Positions 40,755-54,232 of a DNA stretch of 64,000 nt are shown one piece after another; the first letter of the stretch is position 1; each line of letters starts with the position of its first letter. The position numbers were made by a program, and so were the translations under genes. The DNA lies in NCBI GenBank assembly GCA_033439265.1, contig JAVTVX010000010.1:16027490-16091489 (forward strand), written 5' to 3'. The stretch comes from Dillenia suffruticosa (Eukaryota; Streptophyta; Magnoliopsida; Dilleniales; Dilleniaceae). The notes below the pieces were generated by a model. It had not been told where the DNA came from. It did not search any database and saw only the letters and a program-made list of their open reading frames with translations.

Positions 40755-43163
40755 TTATATTCATGAAAAAGATATTATTATCGTGTTCAGAAAAACAATA
40801 TCAAGTAGTGTGAAAAGGTGCAGTGCTTTAATTGAGTTCCAACGATATGTAAAACTGATCACAACTTAACTCCTAGAGTTCAAGGGTTCCTGCGGCAGAC
40901 AAGCATGGATAGAGTCTTACACACGTTATAGGCTGGGAGGTCCCGGGTGGTCCTTTGTGGCTATTTCTGGATTGACTAGAATTAAAATAATAATAAAAAA
41001 AAATTGTACATGACCCTTTGGCCCTCCATTTACCATACTACCCTATTTTTTTTCCTCTTAAAATTCTGTTTTTCTTTTTTCTTATCACACAATATTTTTT
41101 TTTATTTTTAAAATTTAAAAATTTTCTTCATTAATAAGTATAAAGTGATTATTATATTAATGGATTCCAGAATTTAAAACAAATCTTAGCAGCAGAAATT
41201 CTTCAATCCAAAGTCCAAACGCCCCTATAGAAGGACAGTTTGCAGCTCGTACCTTAGTTAAAAATTCATGAGCCTTCGACAGAAGTTGGTAAAAGAAAGG
41301 ACTATGCTTCAGATCAAAGGAAAGAAAGAAAGGACTGTGCCATAAATTGTTGGCCTTGAATTGTACTTGCTTGTGATATAATTTAAAAAAAAAAAAAAAA
41401 GTGGGTGGGGGAGAAAAATATTGAACAACTATACTTTTACATTAGTGTTCATGATTTGCAATGATGGACTATGTTTTGATATGATTTAGGATTTGTAAGG
41501 TTGGAGTAAAATATGAAATTTAGATTGGGTGCCATGAATTAGATTTTTGCACACCCCCACATAAAAGGAAATTCTCTCTATTGGTTGTAGAACAAGACAA
41601 TGAGTCTCCATGTTATTTTAAGTAGTTGAGCCCAAAAGCTGCAATAATAAGATTTGCCTAATTTTGTGAATCGTATGGTCTCAAAATTTTTTTTTTTTTT
41701 TTTTTAACGGTAAAAATGGAATCGGGACAAATAGTATTATTAGTCTTTCAATATTATCACGAAAGCTTTCATTTACTGTGAACGACGTAAATTAAATCAT
41801 AGCTATGGTTCTACTAAAATATCGACAAATCGTATAATACTCTTATAATTTTGGTGTACTTTCATAAATATTTTCCGTGAGTGGGAATTGAATCTAAAAT
41901 TTCTGGGATTATTTGTTTTGTACCTCGTTTACTAGGATATCCAGGTCTGTGCTAATTTATATTTCAATTCACTTTTGCTTAGGAAAAAAATATAGAATGT
42001 GTAATTTTAACACTTTGGGAGGAGAGACCATGGAACTATTAAAGTCATGCAGCAACATCAGGTCATGTGCTCTTAATTTCTATTTGAAATGTATTACCAT
42101 CGTGGTAAGCTAAGTTTTAAGGAAAAAGACACACACAGAGACATTTAAGAGAGAGACCCTCTTTGTCCTTTGTCTGCAATACCCTTACAACCCTTGGAGA
42201 AATTAATGACAGTTACAGAGAAGTGCCCTATTTATGAAGCTTTTAAAGGGACCGCAGTGAAATGTAAGAAACCTTCCTAAAATGAGTTGGACAGAACATA
42301 TTATGGCTCACATTCAATTCCCAAAAAGAAGTTTACAACTGCAAATAGGACCCCCCCTAAAACACGAACGCAAACAAACACCTCTGATGGGTCAGTCAAA
42401 TAGCTGTCCAAAAATTTAAGGAATCCTATCCTTTTTTAAACACACCAGGAAATTTAAGAGTGAATGACAATGTTTGTTCAATGTTCTGCAAAACCCAGAA
42501 GGGTAAACAGAATAGAAAACAGAAAAAACAAAAGCATTAAAGAAACCGGAAGCTGTATTTGTATTTTCAATTGATGGATTGGGGGCCTTTGGTGTGCCAA
42601 TCGACGATCCTATGAATTGTACAATAGAAAGCATGAAACGCTTTTATTCGAACAACAAAAATTAATACTTTTTGGGGGTCCAAGGTGCGTCCTATGGTAC
42701 GTTACATGACTGAGTTTTGCTGCAGCAGAATTTAATAGAGATAGAGAGAGAGAGGGCGATTGATGTGACATAACAATGATACAAGACGAGCCCCGAAACA
42801 GTAGACGGCAAATTCATGTGTTTCCTCCCAACCAATCCAATAATGAAACATGACATGACAGAAATATCATCCAGTGCGTGGCTTCTTCCTTGCAAATGAA
42901 CTTGCAACCATCCCTCTCTCTCCTTTCCAACAAATGAAATAAAGAAATGAAAATGTTTTAGGTTTGCTAATGGAAACTCGGCGGGCAATTTGGAAAGAGC
43001 TTTCTCAAATCCACATGACATTGTCACCATCATTTACGCACCCAAAAATTGTACTCCCAGTTGGCCTTAGAAAGAATAAGTCAATTCAATTTCTTTGGGC
43101 ATTCTCTCCCAACTAGAAATAGTGAGGAAATAGAGTTGGCAAACAAGTGAATGAATTGATTCT

Positions 43164-43187
43164 TCTGCTGCTGCTGCTGCTGCTGCA
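43164..43187. repeat. (CTG)n microsatellite
   Basis: Eight near-perfect CTG units about 0.66 kb beyond the RAP2-7 stop codon. No reading frame is attached. Confidence 0.9.
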
Positions 43188-43850
43188 GTGTAGCTAATGA
43201 CAACTCAATGACTGGAATCAAAAGGGCTCATGTGATATGTTAGAAACTCTATCTGATTTCCAGAGTTCCATAATTAGAAACAATAGTCAAGTTTCACGGC
43301 AACATCACAAGCCCCGAAATGTCTTGCCTTATCAGCCGGTTTTCATGCTTTTAAATGAACAAGGCAAGACAACAAAATAAGAACTGTCAATGAAAGTCCG
43401 AAGCACAGAACCACATTGGGATATATACCAAACCAACATTGACACGAGTAAATCATCATGATCACCAATACTATCTTCTTATAGGGATAAGAAGGGTAGC
43501 AATGCTAATTGCCCCGGGGGGGCTATAGCCAGAAACAAGTTTGGATAGCAATGTGCGCCACAATTAATGTCATGGTACCTATGATCATGTAATCAAATCC
43601 TTGGCATGAGAAGAGAAGGTCAATCTAAACAAAAGCGAGAGCGAGTGCACATTTTTGGTAGGCAAATTAGCATTACCTTTCGGACACCAAAATTTACCAC
43701 AGGGTGTTATAATGGTTTGGGGAATAAGAAAAGTCATGAAGTGAAACGTGGTTAATATGAATCAGAACCCAAACAATACACAAAAGAATTCTTAGATTGT
43801 CATATATATTGTTCCCGTTTCCAATCCACCTCTACAGCAGAGTATACAAA

Positions 43851-46511
43851 TTAAGGTGGAGAGGGACGCGGCTTGAGCTGGTAGTAGTATTGAGCAGCCG
43901 CATTGGCAGCAGCTTTTGCTGATGAAGTAAAACACAGATTATTGGCCAAATTGTTGTGAGGTTTTGGTGGAAAAATGGCAGCGAAGGGACCAGTGGTAGC
44001 CGAAGATGAGAATCCTGATGATGCTGCAGCAGAGAGCAAAGGTGGTGGGGTAACAGAGACTTGATTGTTCATCTGCCATACCCAGTTTGGAAAACCCTGA
44101 GAAGAATTTGATTGAATAGTTCTCTCTATTCCTCTTTCCTGCCAAAACAATCACTGGCATTTAGATATGTGACAATTTTAAGCATAGATGAACGGAAGAC
44201 TTGATCTGTCAGGCTAACTTTGGTCTAGATGTCAAGAACACACGAGTACTCATCACTAGGCTAGAAGCACAACAATAAGAAACAAGTCAAGAGGAACCGG
44301 TGGCCCAAAAATCTCGTGCTTTCTTTAGGAAGCAAAGAAGAGGTAGAGATTATGGCACAGATCCTACAAAAATAAATAGCTTAATAATCTCTCCTGTCGA
44401 TTGAGCCAACAATCTACGGATTGAGAAGGCATAACACAAAGGATGCGAGTGAGAAGATCATAACAAACTATATTCAAGTATAGTTAATGATTGCTCTCTA
44501 AAGTTACCAACGCTAGAGAAAAATTCATGGCCAAGTTGACCATCACTGTCACATTCAGAAGACTTCAATAATTCAAGAATACCAAATAAAACTTAACTTA
44601 TGGTGGCTAAAGCATTCAATTAATGGATTCTGAGGCCAGAATTCACACATAGAATGGCCAACACCATTTCACTAAATAAATCAATTCTCCATCAGAATGA
44701 GCAACAATTGTATGCTATCTAGATCCAAGACCTAGAACCAGAGTAAGAAGCATAACAATACAGGAGCCTCGAATATGTTACTGAATTTTGAAAGGAAATG
44801 GCTTAAAAATTACCTGGTGAGTTCGAAAAATACCATGATGTACCCCAGACCAAGGAGGATGATCTTCCATCAACGGTAACCCTTTGAGAGGTGGATCAAC
44901 CTCTGTTGGTTTGGCAAGGTTCTCCATCTGTAAAGCAGGATACAGGATGTAACTCTCAGTATCAATGGTTTACGGTGCTTTAAACCATCCAACATGAAAA
45001 TAAAATATTAAAGAATTTTGTGTTTTATCACGTGATGAACAAGGTTTTGAACTACTCTTCCACCATAATTTTCAGGTCATTTTGACTATAATTACAAGAT
45101 ACATTATTTTTATAAGCACATCTAGTTCTCTGTGTGACATCATATTGGAGGGATATAACGGGCCAATATTTCATTATGTACATACCCTCAATCTCCTTCC
45201 ATCGAGCACATCACATGGGATGCAGCGGAACTGAGAAATTCCAAAATTATTGCTTTCTTTTGGACTATCAACAGGAGGAGAAATACCCAAGTTTAGATCA
45301 AGGTTATGTTCAGTACCTGCATACATAAACATGGAAAAACTTAACAAAGAACTCACAAAACCAAACCTCTTGCGTAGTTCTCCAGATACTGACAACATGA
45401 GGAATTTAAAGGTTCTTCTCACTCACTCTCTCTCTCTCTTTTCCCCTTTTTGGGGGGGTGGGGGGAAGGTTAAATGGCTATGATTTAAAATTACCTCCAT
45501 CACTGGCCTCATAGATCATTTCTCCTTCATATGTGCTAGGCTCAAAGTTAGTGACTGCCTCTCGTCCATTACATTTAATAGCTGCCTTGTCATAAGCCCT
45601 AAATTTCAAAAGGCCAAAAGTCAATATTGACGAGGGAGGAAACTCACGGTAAGAGTGTTCAAGTCAGAACCATGAACAGTAAAATTTACGATCATAAGCA
45701 CCTTGCAGCTTCAACTTCACTATCAAAGAGCCCAAGATAAATGTACCTGCATTCAAGAACCATAATTCAAGAAATGCACTCGAGCTACATCTTCTTCTCA
45801 TGTAATAGTCATCACCCTAGGGTTGTAGATCACAAGCAACGTAAATGAATAGATTTTCAATCTCATTGCATACAGATTTCCCACTATCTTTAAACAACTA
45901 CTCTTTAGTCCTAATTCACATATGAACTGATTTTGGTGATAGCTCGAGAAAAGGAACAGAATTCACTCACTTTTTACCAAGGAACTGCCCCATCCGAGCT
46001 TCCCACCTGCCACACTTATGCAGTGTCACCCCTCTGTACTTGGAGCTCCCTCTCGAGAAACCAGTGCTTTGACGACGAAGTATATGCACAAATTCCTCCT
46101 TGGTCAGATTCTTCATCTGAAAAATCAATCCAAAATATGCAATGTAAGCAACAAAAATCGACTTCAAAATTTAAACAACAGAGCTGTGGTTCCTGAATGC
46201 ATGCATTGTCCAACCTGTTTGAGATCCTCATCATAATCACTCAAATTAAAATTGATATCCGCATCAACTCCCCGGAACTTAATCGCAGCTCGGTCATACG
46301 CTCTGAAACCCCCACCCGCCAACAGATAATCACAGAAAAAAAAATGTATTCATAATTCATCAAAACTGCTAATAAACTAAGCTAATAATAGTCCAACAAT
46401 AGAACCCAGATTTTAATTTTTACCTAGCTGCAGCATGAGCAGTATCGAATCCACCTAATCCAAAACAAAAGGAAAACATAAATAAAAATCAATAGAAAAA
46501 GACAACATCAA

Positions 46512-46550
<39 letters not shown>

Positions 46551-47191
46551 GAATGAAACACATACCCAAATACACTTGCTTCCCACAATCCCTGACACAT
46601 AATTACAAACCCCAGTTAAAAAATTAGTCACAATATTCTATAATAAAACAGCATAAAGTAATTTTGATTATTGACAAAGTTAATTTACCAAATATGCGAT
46701 TCCCATCTTCCAGTTCTCCGATAAAATGTAACTCCTCTGTACTGTGAGCTCCTCGACCTAGGACCCCGTCTACTCTTCTTCACCGGGTGTTGTTGTTGGG
46801 TTGGTTGCTGCTTTTGCTCAACTACTCTGGTCTGCACTTGAGTTTGATTGAATGAAAGATCAATCCAATTGGGTCGCAAATTCGAGGATGATGACGAAGA
46901 CTGACCCTCGCAGAAAAACTCGTTGGTCGGTAAAAGCTGACGTGTGACGAACCGATGATTGTTGTTGTCTTCTTCGGCTTCTCGAACTTTAAGAATGTCG
47001 AAATTGAAGACAATATTATCCGAACAAGAGTCGTCGTCGCCGCCATTGCTCGAATTCGCTTCGGCATTGACGATTGATGAATTCGAGGTTCCAGATTCGT
47101 CTATCAGGTTTCCAGAACCCTCTTGAAGAGCTGTTTCTTCTTCTACACATACTGAATCATCTGATACAAAGTTTATATTAAGATCCAACAT
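43851..47191 (-). CDS. RAP2-7: euAP2 transcription factor, RAP2-7/TOE1-like
   Basis: Nuclear DNA-binding repressor of the APETALA2 subfamily controlling flowering time and phase change. Ten exons: 47191-46689, 46591-46566, 46454-46424, 46302-46215, 46116-45971, 45746-45702, 45598-45495, 45316-45186, 44927-44814 and 44138-43851. They total 1476 nt, giving 491 aa, with GT-AG borders and matching phases. The 26- and 31-nt microexons are typical of euAP2 genes. The N-terminus has an EAR-like LDLNI at residues 2-6 and a basic [10 protein letters not shown] before the first AP2 domain (about 150-206, [21 protein letters not shown]-type start). The second AP2 domain is about 241-300 ([19 protein letters not shown]). 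A second EAR motif LDLNLG follows near 320. The C-terminus is Ser/Ala/Pro-rich and its coding sequence carries a miR172 site, so post-transcriptional control by miR172 is expected. The gene looks intact. Confidence 0.96.
44009..44029 (-). promoter_or_regulatory. miR172 target site in the RAP2-7 coding region
   Basis: The 21-nt minus-strand sequence starting CTGCAGCATCATC and ending AGGATTCT is the canonical miR172 complement found in euAP2 genes. It encodes AAASSGF at about residues 433-440 in the last exon. miR172 is known to repress such genes by translational inhibition and cleavage. Confidence 0.95.
46511..46550. repeat. (AAT)n microsatellite in RAP2-7 intron 2
   Basis: About 13 AAT units fill part of the 111-bp intron between the two microexons. 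Confidence 0.95.
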
Positions 47192-48305
47192 CTCTCTCTC
47201 TCTCTCTCCCCTTCTCTCTTCGATCGCTTAACCTAATTAACTCACAAATTGTTTCATCGACGAATTAATAAGAGAAAATGAACACCGGAATTAACATAAA
47301 TAAAATGATCGGAGATAAATTAATAAAGCATAGAAATCAAACAAATGAAAATTTGAGGAAAATGATGATCAAAGAATGAAGAAGACGAGTTTCAGTGCTC
47401 TCACTCTCGCTCTCTCTCTCTCTCTCTCTCTGTCTAGAATTCGGGAGAGAAGATCTGGCCGGAGAGTAATGGATGCTGATGATGAGCTTAACTTCGGATG
47501 GTGATTAGAGAGAGAACTCGAGTGTGTTCTTGAGTTACATTTGTGTCTTAGGGTTTGCTTCTTGAAAGTCGCCTAGGAGTGTCGGATTCCATGGAGCGGA
47601 GCGGAGCAGAGCAGAGCAGAGAGAGAGAGAGAGAAGACGTGTGAAGGAACATTTCATCTCAGGCCGGATTTTATTAAGAGAGTGGAGAGAGAGAGAGAGA
47701 GAGTGGGGTTAGATCTTCTCTCTCCTACTCCGCTTTTCCTTCTCTGGTCCGGTGGTGGAAAAGAAACCGGTTTGGTCGGTGTCCCGGTTTTCTTTGATAT
47801 TGTCTCAACTCAACTCAGGGGAGAAGAGATTTTTCTTTCTTTCGTAGAGAACTCAAGGGGGAACCACCCTTTGCTTCTCTTATCCTCATTGTGCTTCTGC
47901 AGAGTCAATCCAAATCATTGGTCATTTCTACTTTTTATTTTCCCTTCAAAAATAAAAACAAAAAAAATATTGAAAATTTTCTAAAAATAATAATGAAAAT
48001 AATATTAAATACCGACAAAATCATCTGACAAAGATTTGCTACGTGTTTAATAGCGATTTGACTTAGTAATAAAAATGATTTCTTGCGAAAAAAAGGTATG
48101 CTCTCCTCCTCTGATCTAACAGTAAAAAAGGTATAACCTCCTGATCAACCCAAAAAATATTTGTCTGCTGATGATTTCAGAAACTAATAAAATTATTTAG
48201 TACGATACCATTCTTGAGATATTGATCTAAAGCACTAATAATAATAATAATAATAATAATAAAACTTTATTCTAAAAAGTTTATCCGAAACCAAGTAGGC
48301 CCATA

Positions 48306-48307
<2 letters not shown>

Positions 48308-48340
<33 letters not shown>
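48308..48340. repeat. (AT)n microsatellite
   Basis: About 16 AT units. Confidence 0.95.
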
Positions 48341-48342
<2 letters not shown>

Positions 48343-51102
48343 TATTGTATCCAAGATCTTTCTTTTTTCTTTTTCGGGTCCATAATTGTCCTCCCATAAA
48401 TCAAATAAATAAGTTGTTTCATTTGAGTGAAGGAAAATAAAGAAATGGTCTACCAAAAAAAAAGGAAAATAAAGAAAGGGGGTTAAAATATTAAATGATT
48501 TTCATGTGGTCCATTATGAGGGTCGAATTTGAAATTAACCCGTTTTCTTTTTTAGTTACATATGAATTACAAAATCATAAAAATACACACATTCATAAAA
48601 TTTCAAATACTAAATCTCAAAAAAATATTTGAATAAGAGTTTTTTATCATTCGCATATTGCTACAATAACAAACTTATTCATTTTCTAAATCTTTGTGGT
48701 CAAGAATTATAAAAAAAAAAAATAAATAATACGTCAAATATTGACAATTCAAAAAATAAATAAATACCATTCATTTATATTTCAAATGATATTATTTTCT
48801 TTTCTTGAAAATCTTGAATTCAAAATTCTTTTAAGTGTTTAAAAAAAATTCTTGAGGAAAGTGTCTATTTGTTTATAGAAAGGGCTGATTAGATGTTTCA
48901 TCCAAAAATAAAGGCAGGCTGATATGCTTTTTGAGGTAAAGGCTATTATAATTCTGTTCAAGAGATTCTTAGTCAGCAAACCAGTGTTAAAAAACATAGT
49001 GTGATGAAGGGGCTGGGGGGGTTACTATTTGCAAGATCTTACCTACGACATTATTCTCATGCCAAATACAATTTGTTCACAATTAACGTGACCCAAATAG
49101 GTCCTAGGAATTTGTTCTTTGTCAACCATAGGAGCGATAATTAATGCTTGATCCCTTTCCTTTCTGAGGAAAGGTGATTGTCGATTACTCTTGCAAGTCA
49201 CCACATTCTGGTATTAACTTCGAATTATTCCAAGGCATATATGAGAATCGAAGCCCAATTTGAAAGGGGAAAAATGAAATGAAAATGATGGTTATTTGGT
49301 AGAAAATTTCAACAATTCTTAAAATTATTGTATATCAAACTGTTTATTGTATACAAGTTTATGCATAATCTTGGCAAATTAGAGACTGGTGTTTGAGTGA
49401 CAGATATTTAAAATTATATTTTGACTAATTCGATTCGAGTTATAGTTGGATTTTGTATAAAAAAATTCTCCCAATATAATTTTTTTTTTATTTTTAAAAT
49501 TCGAATTCGAATCTTAATTAAAAAATTTAACGTCCTTTTCATAGACCAATTGTCCATCTGTCTTATGTATAAATATATTATATATTTGTGTTTTTTTATT
49601 TATGAATATTGTAATTTACGCAAAAAAAAAAAAGAAGGCAATGGGATCTCTAAATATCAGTGCCCGATAGCTTCGACGTGTATGGATTTGGTAAGGCAAT
49701 GTTTTGATCACGTAAAAATGGGAGAAAATGTCGGGGGTGTCTTATAAGTAGTGGGTCCTAAGTGTGTGGAGATAAGGACAAGAAGGCCTTGATGTTTCTA
49801 TTGAATCTACAAGATACATGATTAGTGGGGCCATTTATTTTATGACCATTCTGTGATCTCTTATTTAATGGTGGCCCCAAGATCTAATGGCTGTGGTTGA
49901 TGGAGATTATTTATTGGAGTCAGCTGATCCAACCCCTTGAATTTTATTTTGTGATCATCGATGTCCTCAAATTTTGTTCTTCCCTCCAATAATAGTAGCA
50001 TTAGTGTATATGCTTCTCCACCCCACCAATATTTTTGGAAAAAACCAGACAAAGACCGATTTTATTTGTGGTAAATGGCTTGTTTGAGGAAGGCTGTTTT
50101 GGTTTCATTGTGAACCAGCTTACTCAACTCATTCATTTATAAATTGGTTTTTCCTTACAACTTCTTTGTGACAAGAAATGTTACATGATTTTGAGAGGGA
50201 GAGAGACAAAGAGAATTAGAAGAATCTAGTCTTAGTAGGTGAGTGTGTTTGTTAGTCAAATATTAGATAAGCATCCTTGTTTAGTGATTATAGCTTGAAA
50301 ACCTTGAATTTAACCTATTTACCTTGATTTTGATGGAGAGGTTGGGGATTTTGATTTTTGCCTAAGCAAAGATTAGAGTTGACAGTAGATGGAAAGCCAC
50401 ACATGAAGAAATGATAGCCTGAAAATCTTAATATTTAGAAAATCAAAAAGGTAGTTTGCCAAACTTTAGGAAAAGGATGACCAAACCAAGGTCATTAATT
50501 AAAAAGGTCACCTCACTAAGATTCAAGCATCAAACTTAGAAAGTAAACCAAAATTATATACGTTCCAAAATTTTAGTAAACACTACTGATTTGAATCATA
50601 TCTAATTAGTGTATATTTTGTGTAATCAATTACTATCCGGAATTATAATTCAATTAGTATGATTCTAATATTATCAGAGTTAATTTAAGAAACAGTTTTC
50701 CTAATGTAATTAATACTTATATCAAAATAGTACTGATTGAGAGAGAAAATTTAAATTTTTTAAAAGGGAAAATTATTATTTCATGAAAATGAGATTAATA
50801 ATTTAGTAATTTTCAAGAAAGAGGATCATAGCTTAAGTTTCTCCAAATACAATAACAATTGTCATCCCTAATCTCTCCTCTTTTGAATTGAAACATTCTC
50901 GTTGGGTTTTCTTTTCTTTTTTTTTTTTTGCATTATTTGATATCCAATTATATGCAAGCTTGACAAAAAAGGCACTTGCACTCCCAAATCTATTTTTAAT
51001 TATTATAAACCGTATTTTATATTTTTTTTTAGGTTATGACCATCAAGTGCAACTTCGACAAAGAGAATATTAGAATAAAAATAATGATGAATTTTTATAA
51101 AA

Positions 51103-51111
<9 letters not shown>

Positions 51112-51147
<36 letters not shown>
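51112..51147. repeat. (AT)n microsatellite
   Basis: About 18 AT units following an A-run. Confidence 0.95.
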
Positions 51148-51149
<2 letters not shown>

Positions 51150-52569
51150 TTTAACCGTTAACGTAGAAAACAGGTAAAAAAGAAAATTAAATTAGAAAAA
51201 AATGAAACATCTTTTCGGGGTATCATTGGACCTCCAAAAGTCCCACCAACCCAAGTGTGCAATTAATAAAAAAGGGTTCGTGGCAGTGGCGGTAAGCGGG
51301 CAGAAACCGTACACGTCGTTTGCTGCCCGAACTTTCTACAGCTGGCAACCACTTGCCTGCCCGAACCTGCCCGACCCACTCCCCTAAACTAACGTTCTTT
51401 TTCTCGTTGATTTTTTGTGTGTGTGTGCCTCTTTGTCTGTTGTATTTTATTTTAATAAAATTAAATTTCAAAAATGGGAAAATAAAATCGAAGAAGACGA
51501 CGAAGCCGACTTGAGGGAAAGGAAAGCAGACAAGACTGTTGTACGGGTTTTGTCCACCCTAGACTAGAAAATACCCGTTGTGTCCAAAACCGTTCGGTTT
51601 GTCAACGGTTAACAGCCCAAATTCGCGCTCTCCTCTCCCTCTCTCTGGTCATAGGGAAGATATATACAAACAATTATCTGTTCTGGACGTAATTACGGGC
51701 AAATTAGAATTAGAATATTTAATTAAAATCATAATTATTATTTTTAAGATGAGATTATTACCATAAACCCATTAACATACCAAAGAATTAAGATTATTTT
51801 TGGTCACTCAATGATTAATTCGTATTTTTATAAAATAGAAAATATTTTTATTTGGTTATTATTTTATAATAGTAAAGTTAGTTATGGAAATTATGGCATG
51901 ATTTAAAGGATTAATAATTTTTAATAAATGTAGAATTAGAAGTGTGTTTAATAACATTAGCATTTACAATGATTTTGTTTTTTGAAGGATGTAATCTCGT
52001 ACACGAAATAGTCATTTGTTTCTTCCTTTTATTTGCATTTCATTTTGGGTATAATCTAAATACACTCCTCCCATAAGATCAAATTTGAATCACTAATTAT
52101 CCAAATTTTATTTATTTCTATCATTTTAAAATATCTTATTTAAAACATTTTTAAGAATACTATAATTTTAATCTGATAACCTTAATTGTTGATGATAACG
52201 ATTAAACAATTTATAAAATTAGGCAATAAAATTAAAATAAAAAAAGGATTCATGATTATCGCGCCTGCCTAGTAAAATTCTTAATTATTTTTGAGTGAAA
52301 TAATTCTAAAAAGAAAAATGTCAAAGGTTTTTGGTAAAACAAGGCCGAATGGGTTTCTTGGATCACCGACTTTTTGCAAAGCAGGCAGGGTAAGAAATCT
52401 CTGGAAATTCCGATAAAATCAAATAATGAATTTTCTGGGACGAGAAGGTGCCAAGTCACGTGAAAAAACACACATGAACTCCTATTTGTCGTAACCTCAG
52501 ACCATGGAATTCTTGACCAATTCAAAAATGGTGTGTTTGATTGATCTTTTCTTTATCGAAAAGACATAA

Positions 52570-52572
<3 letters not shown>

Positions 52573-52612
<40 letters not shown>
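52573..52612. repeat. (CT)n microsatellite
   Basis: About 20 CT units. Confidence 0.95.
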
Positions 52613-52616
<4 letters not shown>

Positions 52617-53651
52617 GTATATATATTCCATTTTTGTATTGGTACAAAGTATTTTTCAAAATTTTCATACAATGCCAAATGGGCATTTATTAAAATCGGG
52701 CGGGTTGGTGAAACCTTTTAATTCCTTGTCGACAAGTTTAGGCCATTTATGCTATGATATTTATTTTCTCATTGAAAATGTGTCGTTTCATGATTTAGGG
52801 TAACATGTATATGAAATGTTTTTCTTAACATGTAATGATTTTTTTTAGATTTATTTTTTCCATGTTAGATGTGTCTCGATTAACTTTAGTCCTGGATGCC
52901 ATGAATGCTTTTAGCTTTTGATTATTTAGTTTGGAAATCCTAAGCATTTGACCCCATTTTTTCACTTTTTTTTTTTAACAACTGTTATGTTGCAGAACTT
53001 ATGTCAATATGTTGTGGAATTTTGTGACACAACACATCCGCTTTGCCCCTAACCAAACCCCATCATCCTTCTTTGGTGGACCCCAACTTTTCTAATGCCT
53101 TGGTGGGCAATCTTTCCCTTTTTTTTATTAATATTCGATTAATTTGATTCAAATAATTATGAGATTCAATTAAAAGTAATTATAAAATTTAATAGAATTA
53201 CTAACTATTTTAACATTTATTTTTTTATTTTTATGATTCAAACTCAATATTAGATTAAGAAAATTTAAAAGAGTAGTGTCATATTACTTGACTTACATGT
53301 CGGTATTTCTTTCTCTCTCCCCCTGGGCTGTATGAATGGAGGCTAACATGTTTTCTAATTAATAAACATGATCAGATTTCATGTTCTATAAACACGATTG
53401 ACCCTGCAGTGGGTGTCCCGTTGCAATGAAAGGATGTTTGAATAATGGGGTTCAAACAATTTTTTTTTTTTTTTTCTTTTTGGAAAGTGGGAGACATGGA
53501 TTGTTCAAGAAAAATTATCTTAATTTAATTTGAAATTACCTGCAATTTTTATTAATATGATGATAATTTTAATTCTTAATGAAACAATTGACTTCATCCG
53601 ACAAAATTATATATATTTTTGATTAATTTTTTATTTTATAAAAACACTAAA

Positions 53652-53705
53652 TAAATTAAAATTAAAATTAAAATTAAAATTAAAATTAAAATTAAAATTA
53701 AATTA
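53652..53705. repeat. (AAAATT)n array
   Basis: Roughly nine copies of a six-base unit close to AAAATT in tandem. Confidence 0.9.
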
Positions 53706-54203
53706 AGCTACCACGAAAACTTTCAAACAAAACCCAAGAGTTGGTTAGATAAAATGTCTAGACCACCCTTGAAACATAATGATGAATTATTCTTCAAAAG
53801 GCCGTACAAAAAGGGTTTCTCACTATTGTGGCGGTGGAAGTCACGTTGCTTTTACATTTTGGCAAAAAAATAATAATGGAGAAATAAAATCTTATCTGCC
53901 TAGTGACCTTTCCATGAAAAGACCACACATACGGAGAGAGAGAGAGAGAGAGGAATTATGGTTTTGTTAGCCACAAGGAGGACCTTCCTCTTAGGGTAAT
54001 CCTCCAACCTCAAAAACCCTTTGATTTTTTTCTTCTTCTTTTCCAATTCCGGTAACTCCAATTGTCCAAGCCAACCGTGTCCAAACCCTCCTTTGATTAA
54101 GACCTTTCATTTTGACCGGCTATAACCGGTTGGTGTTTCTTCCTTAAAGCATACGACGTATCTAACACGCCATCTTCTATTTCTTTAATCGTTTTAATTA
54201 TTT

Positions 54204-54232
54204 CGCCCGCCACCCGCCACCCGCCACCCGCC
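54204..54232. repeat. GC-rich 7-bp array (ACCCGCC)n
   Basis: Three to four copies of ACCCGCC in a strongly AT-rich neighbourhood. Confidence 0.85.

Larger units (their letters stand above)
37986..43850. other. Gene-free region between NOT4-like pseudogene and RAP2-7
   Basis: No coding exon was recognised on either strand. Contains (GA)n at 39863-39894, (GT)n with GC interruptions at 40722-40754, A- and T-runs near 41385 and 41688-41705, and a CTG repeat at 43164-43187. The right-hand part (about 43.2-43.85 kb) may be the 3' flank of RAP2-7. Several short open frames exist but show no family signature. Confidence 0.55.

Noticed and set aside
47682-47984. 100-codon plus-strand open frame upstream of RAP2-7
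   Set aside because: It is antisense to the RAP2-7 promoter/leader region, starts in a GA repeat and has no homology that I recognise.
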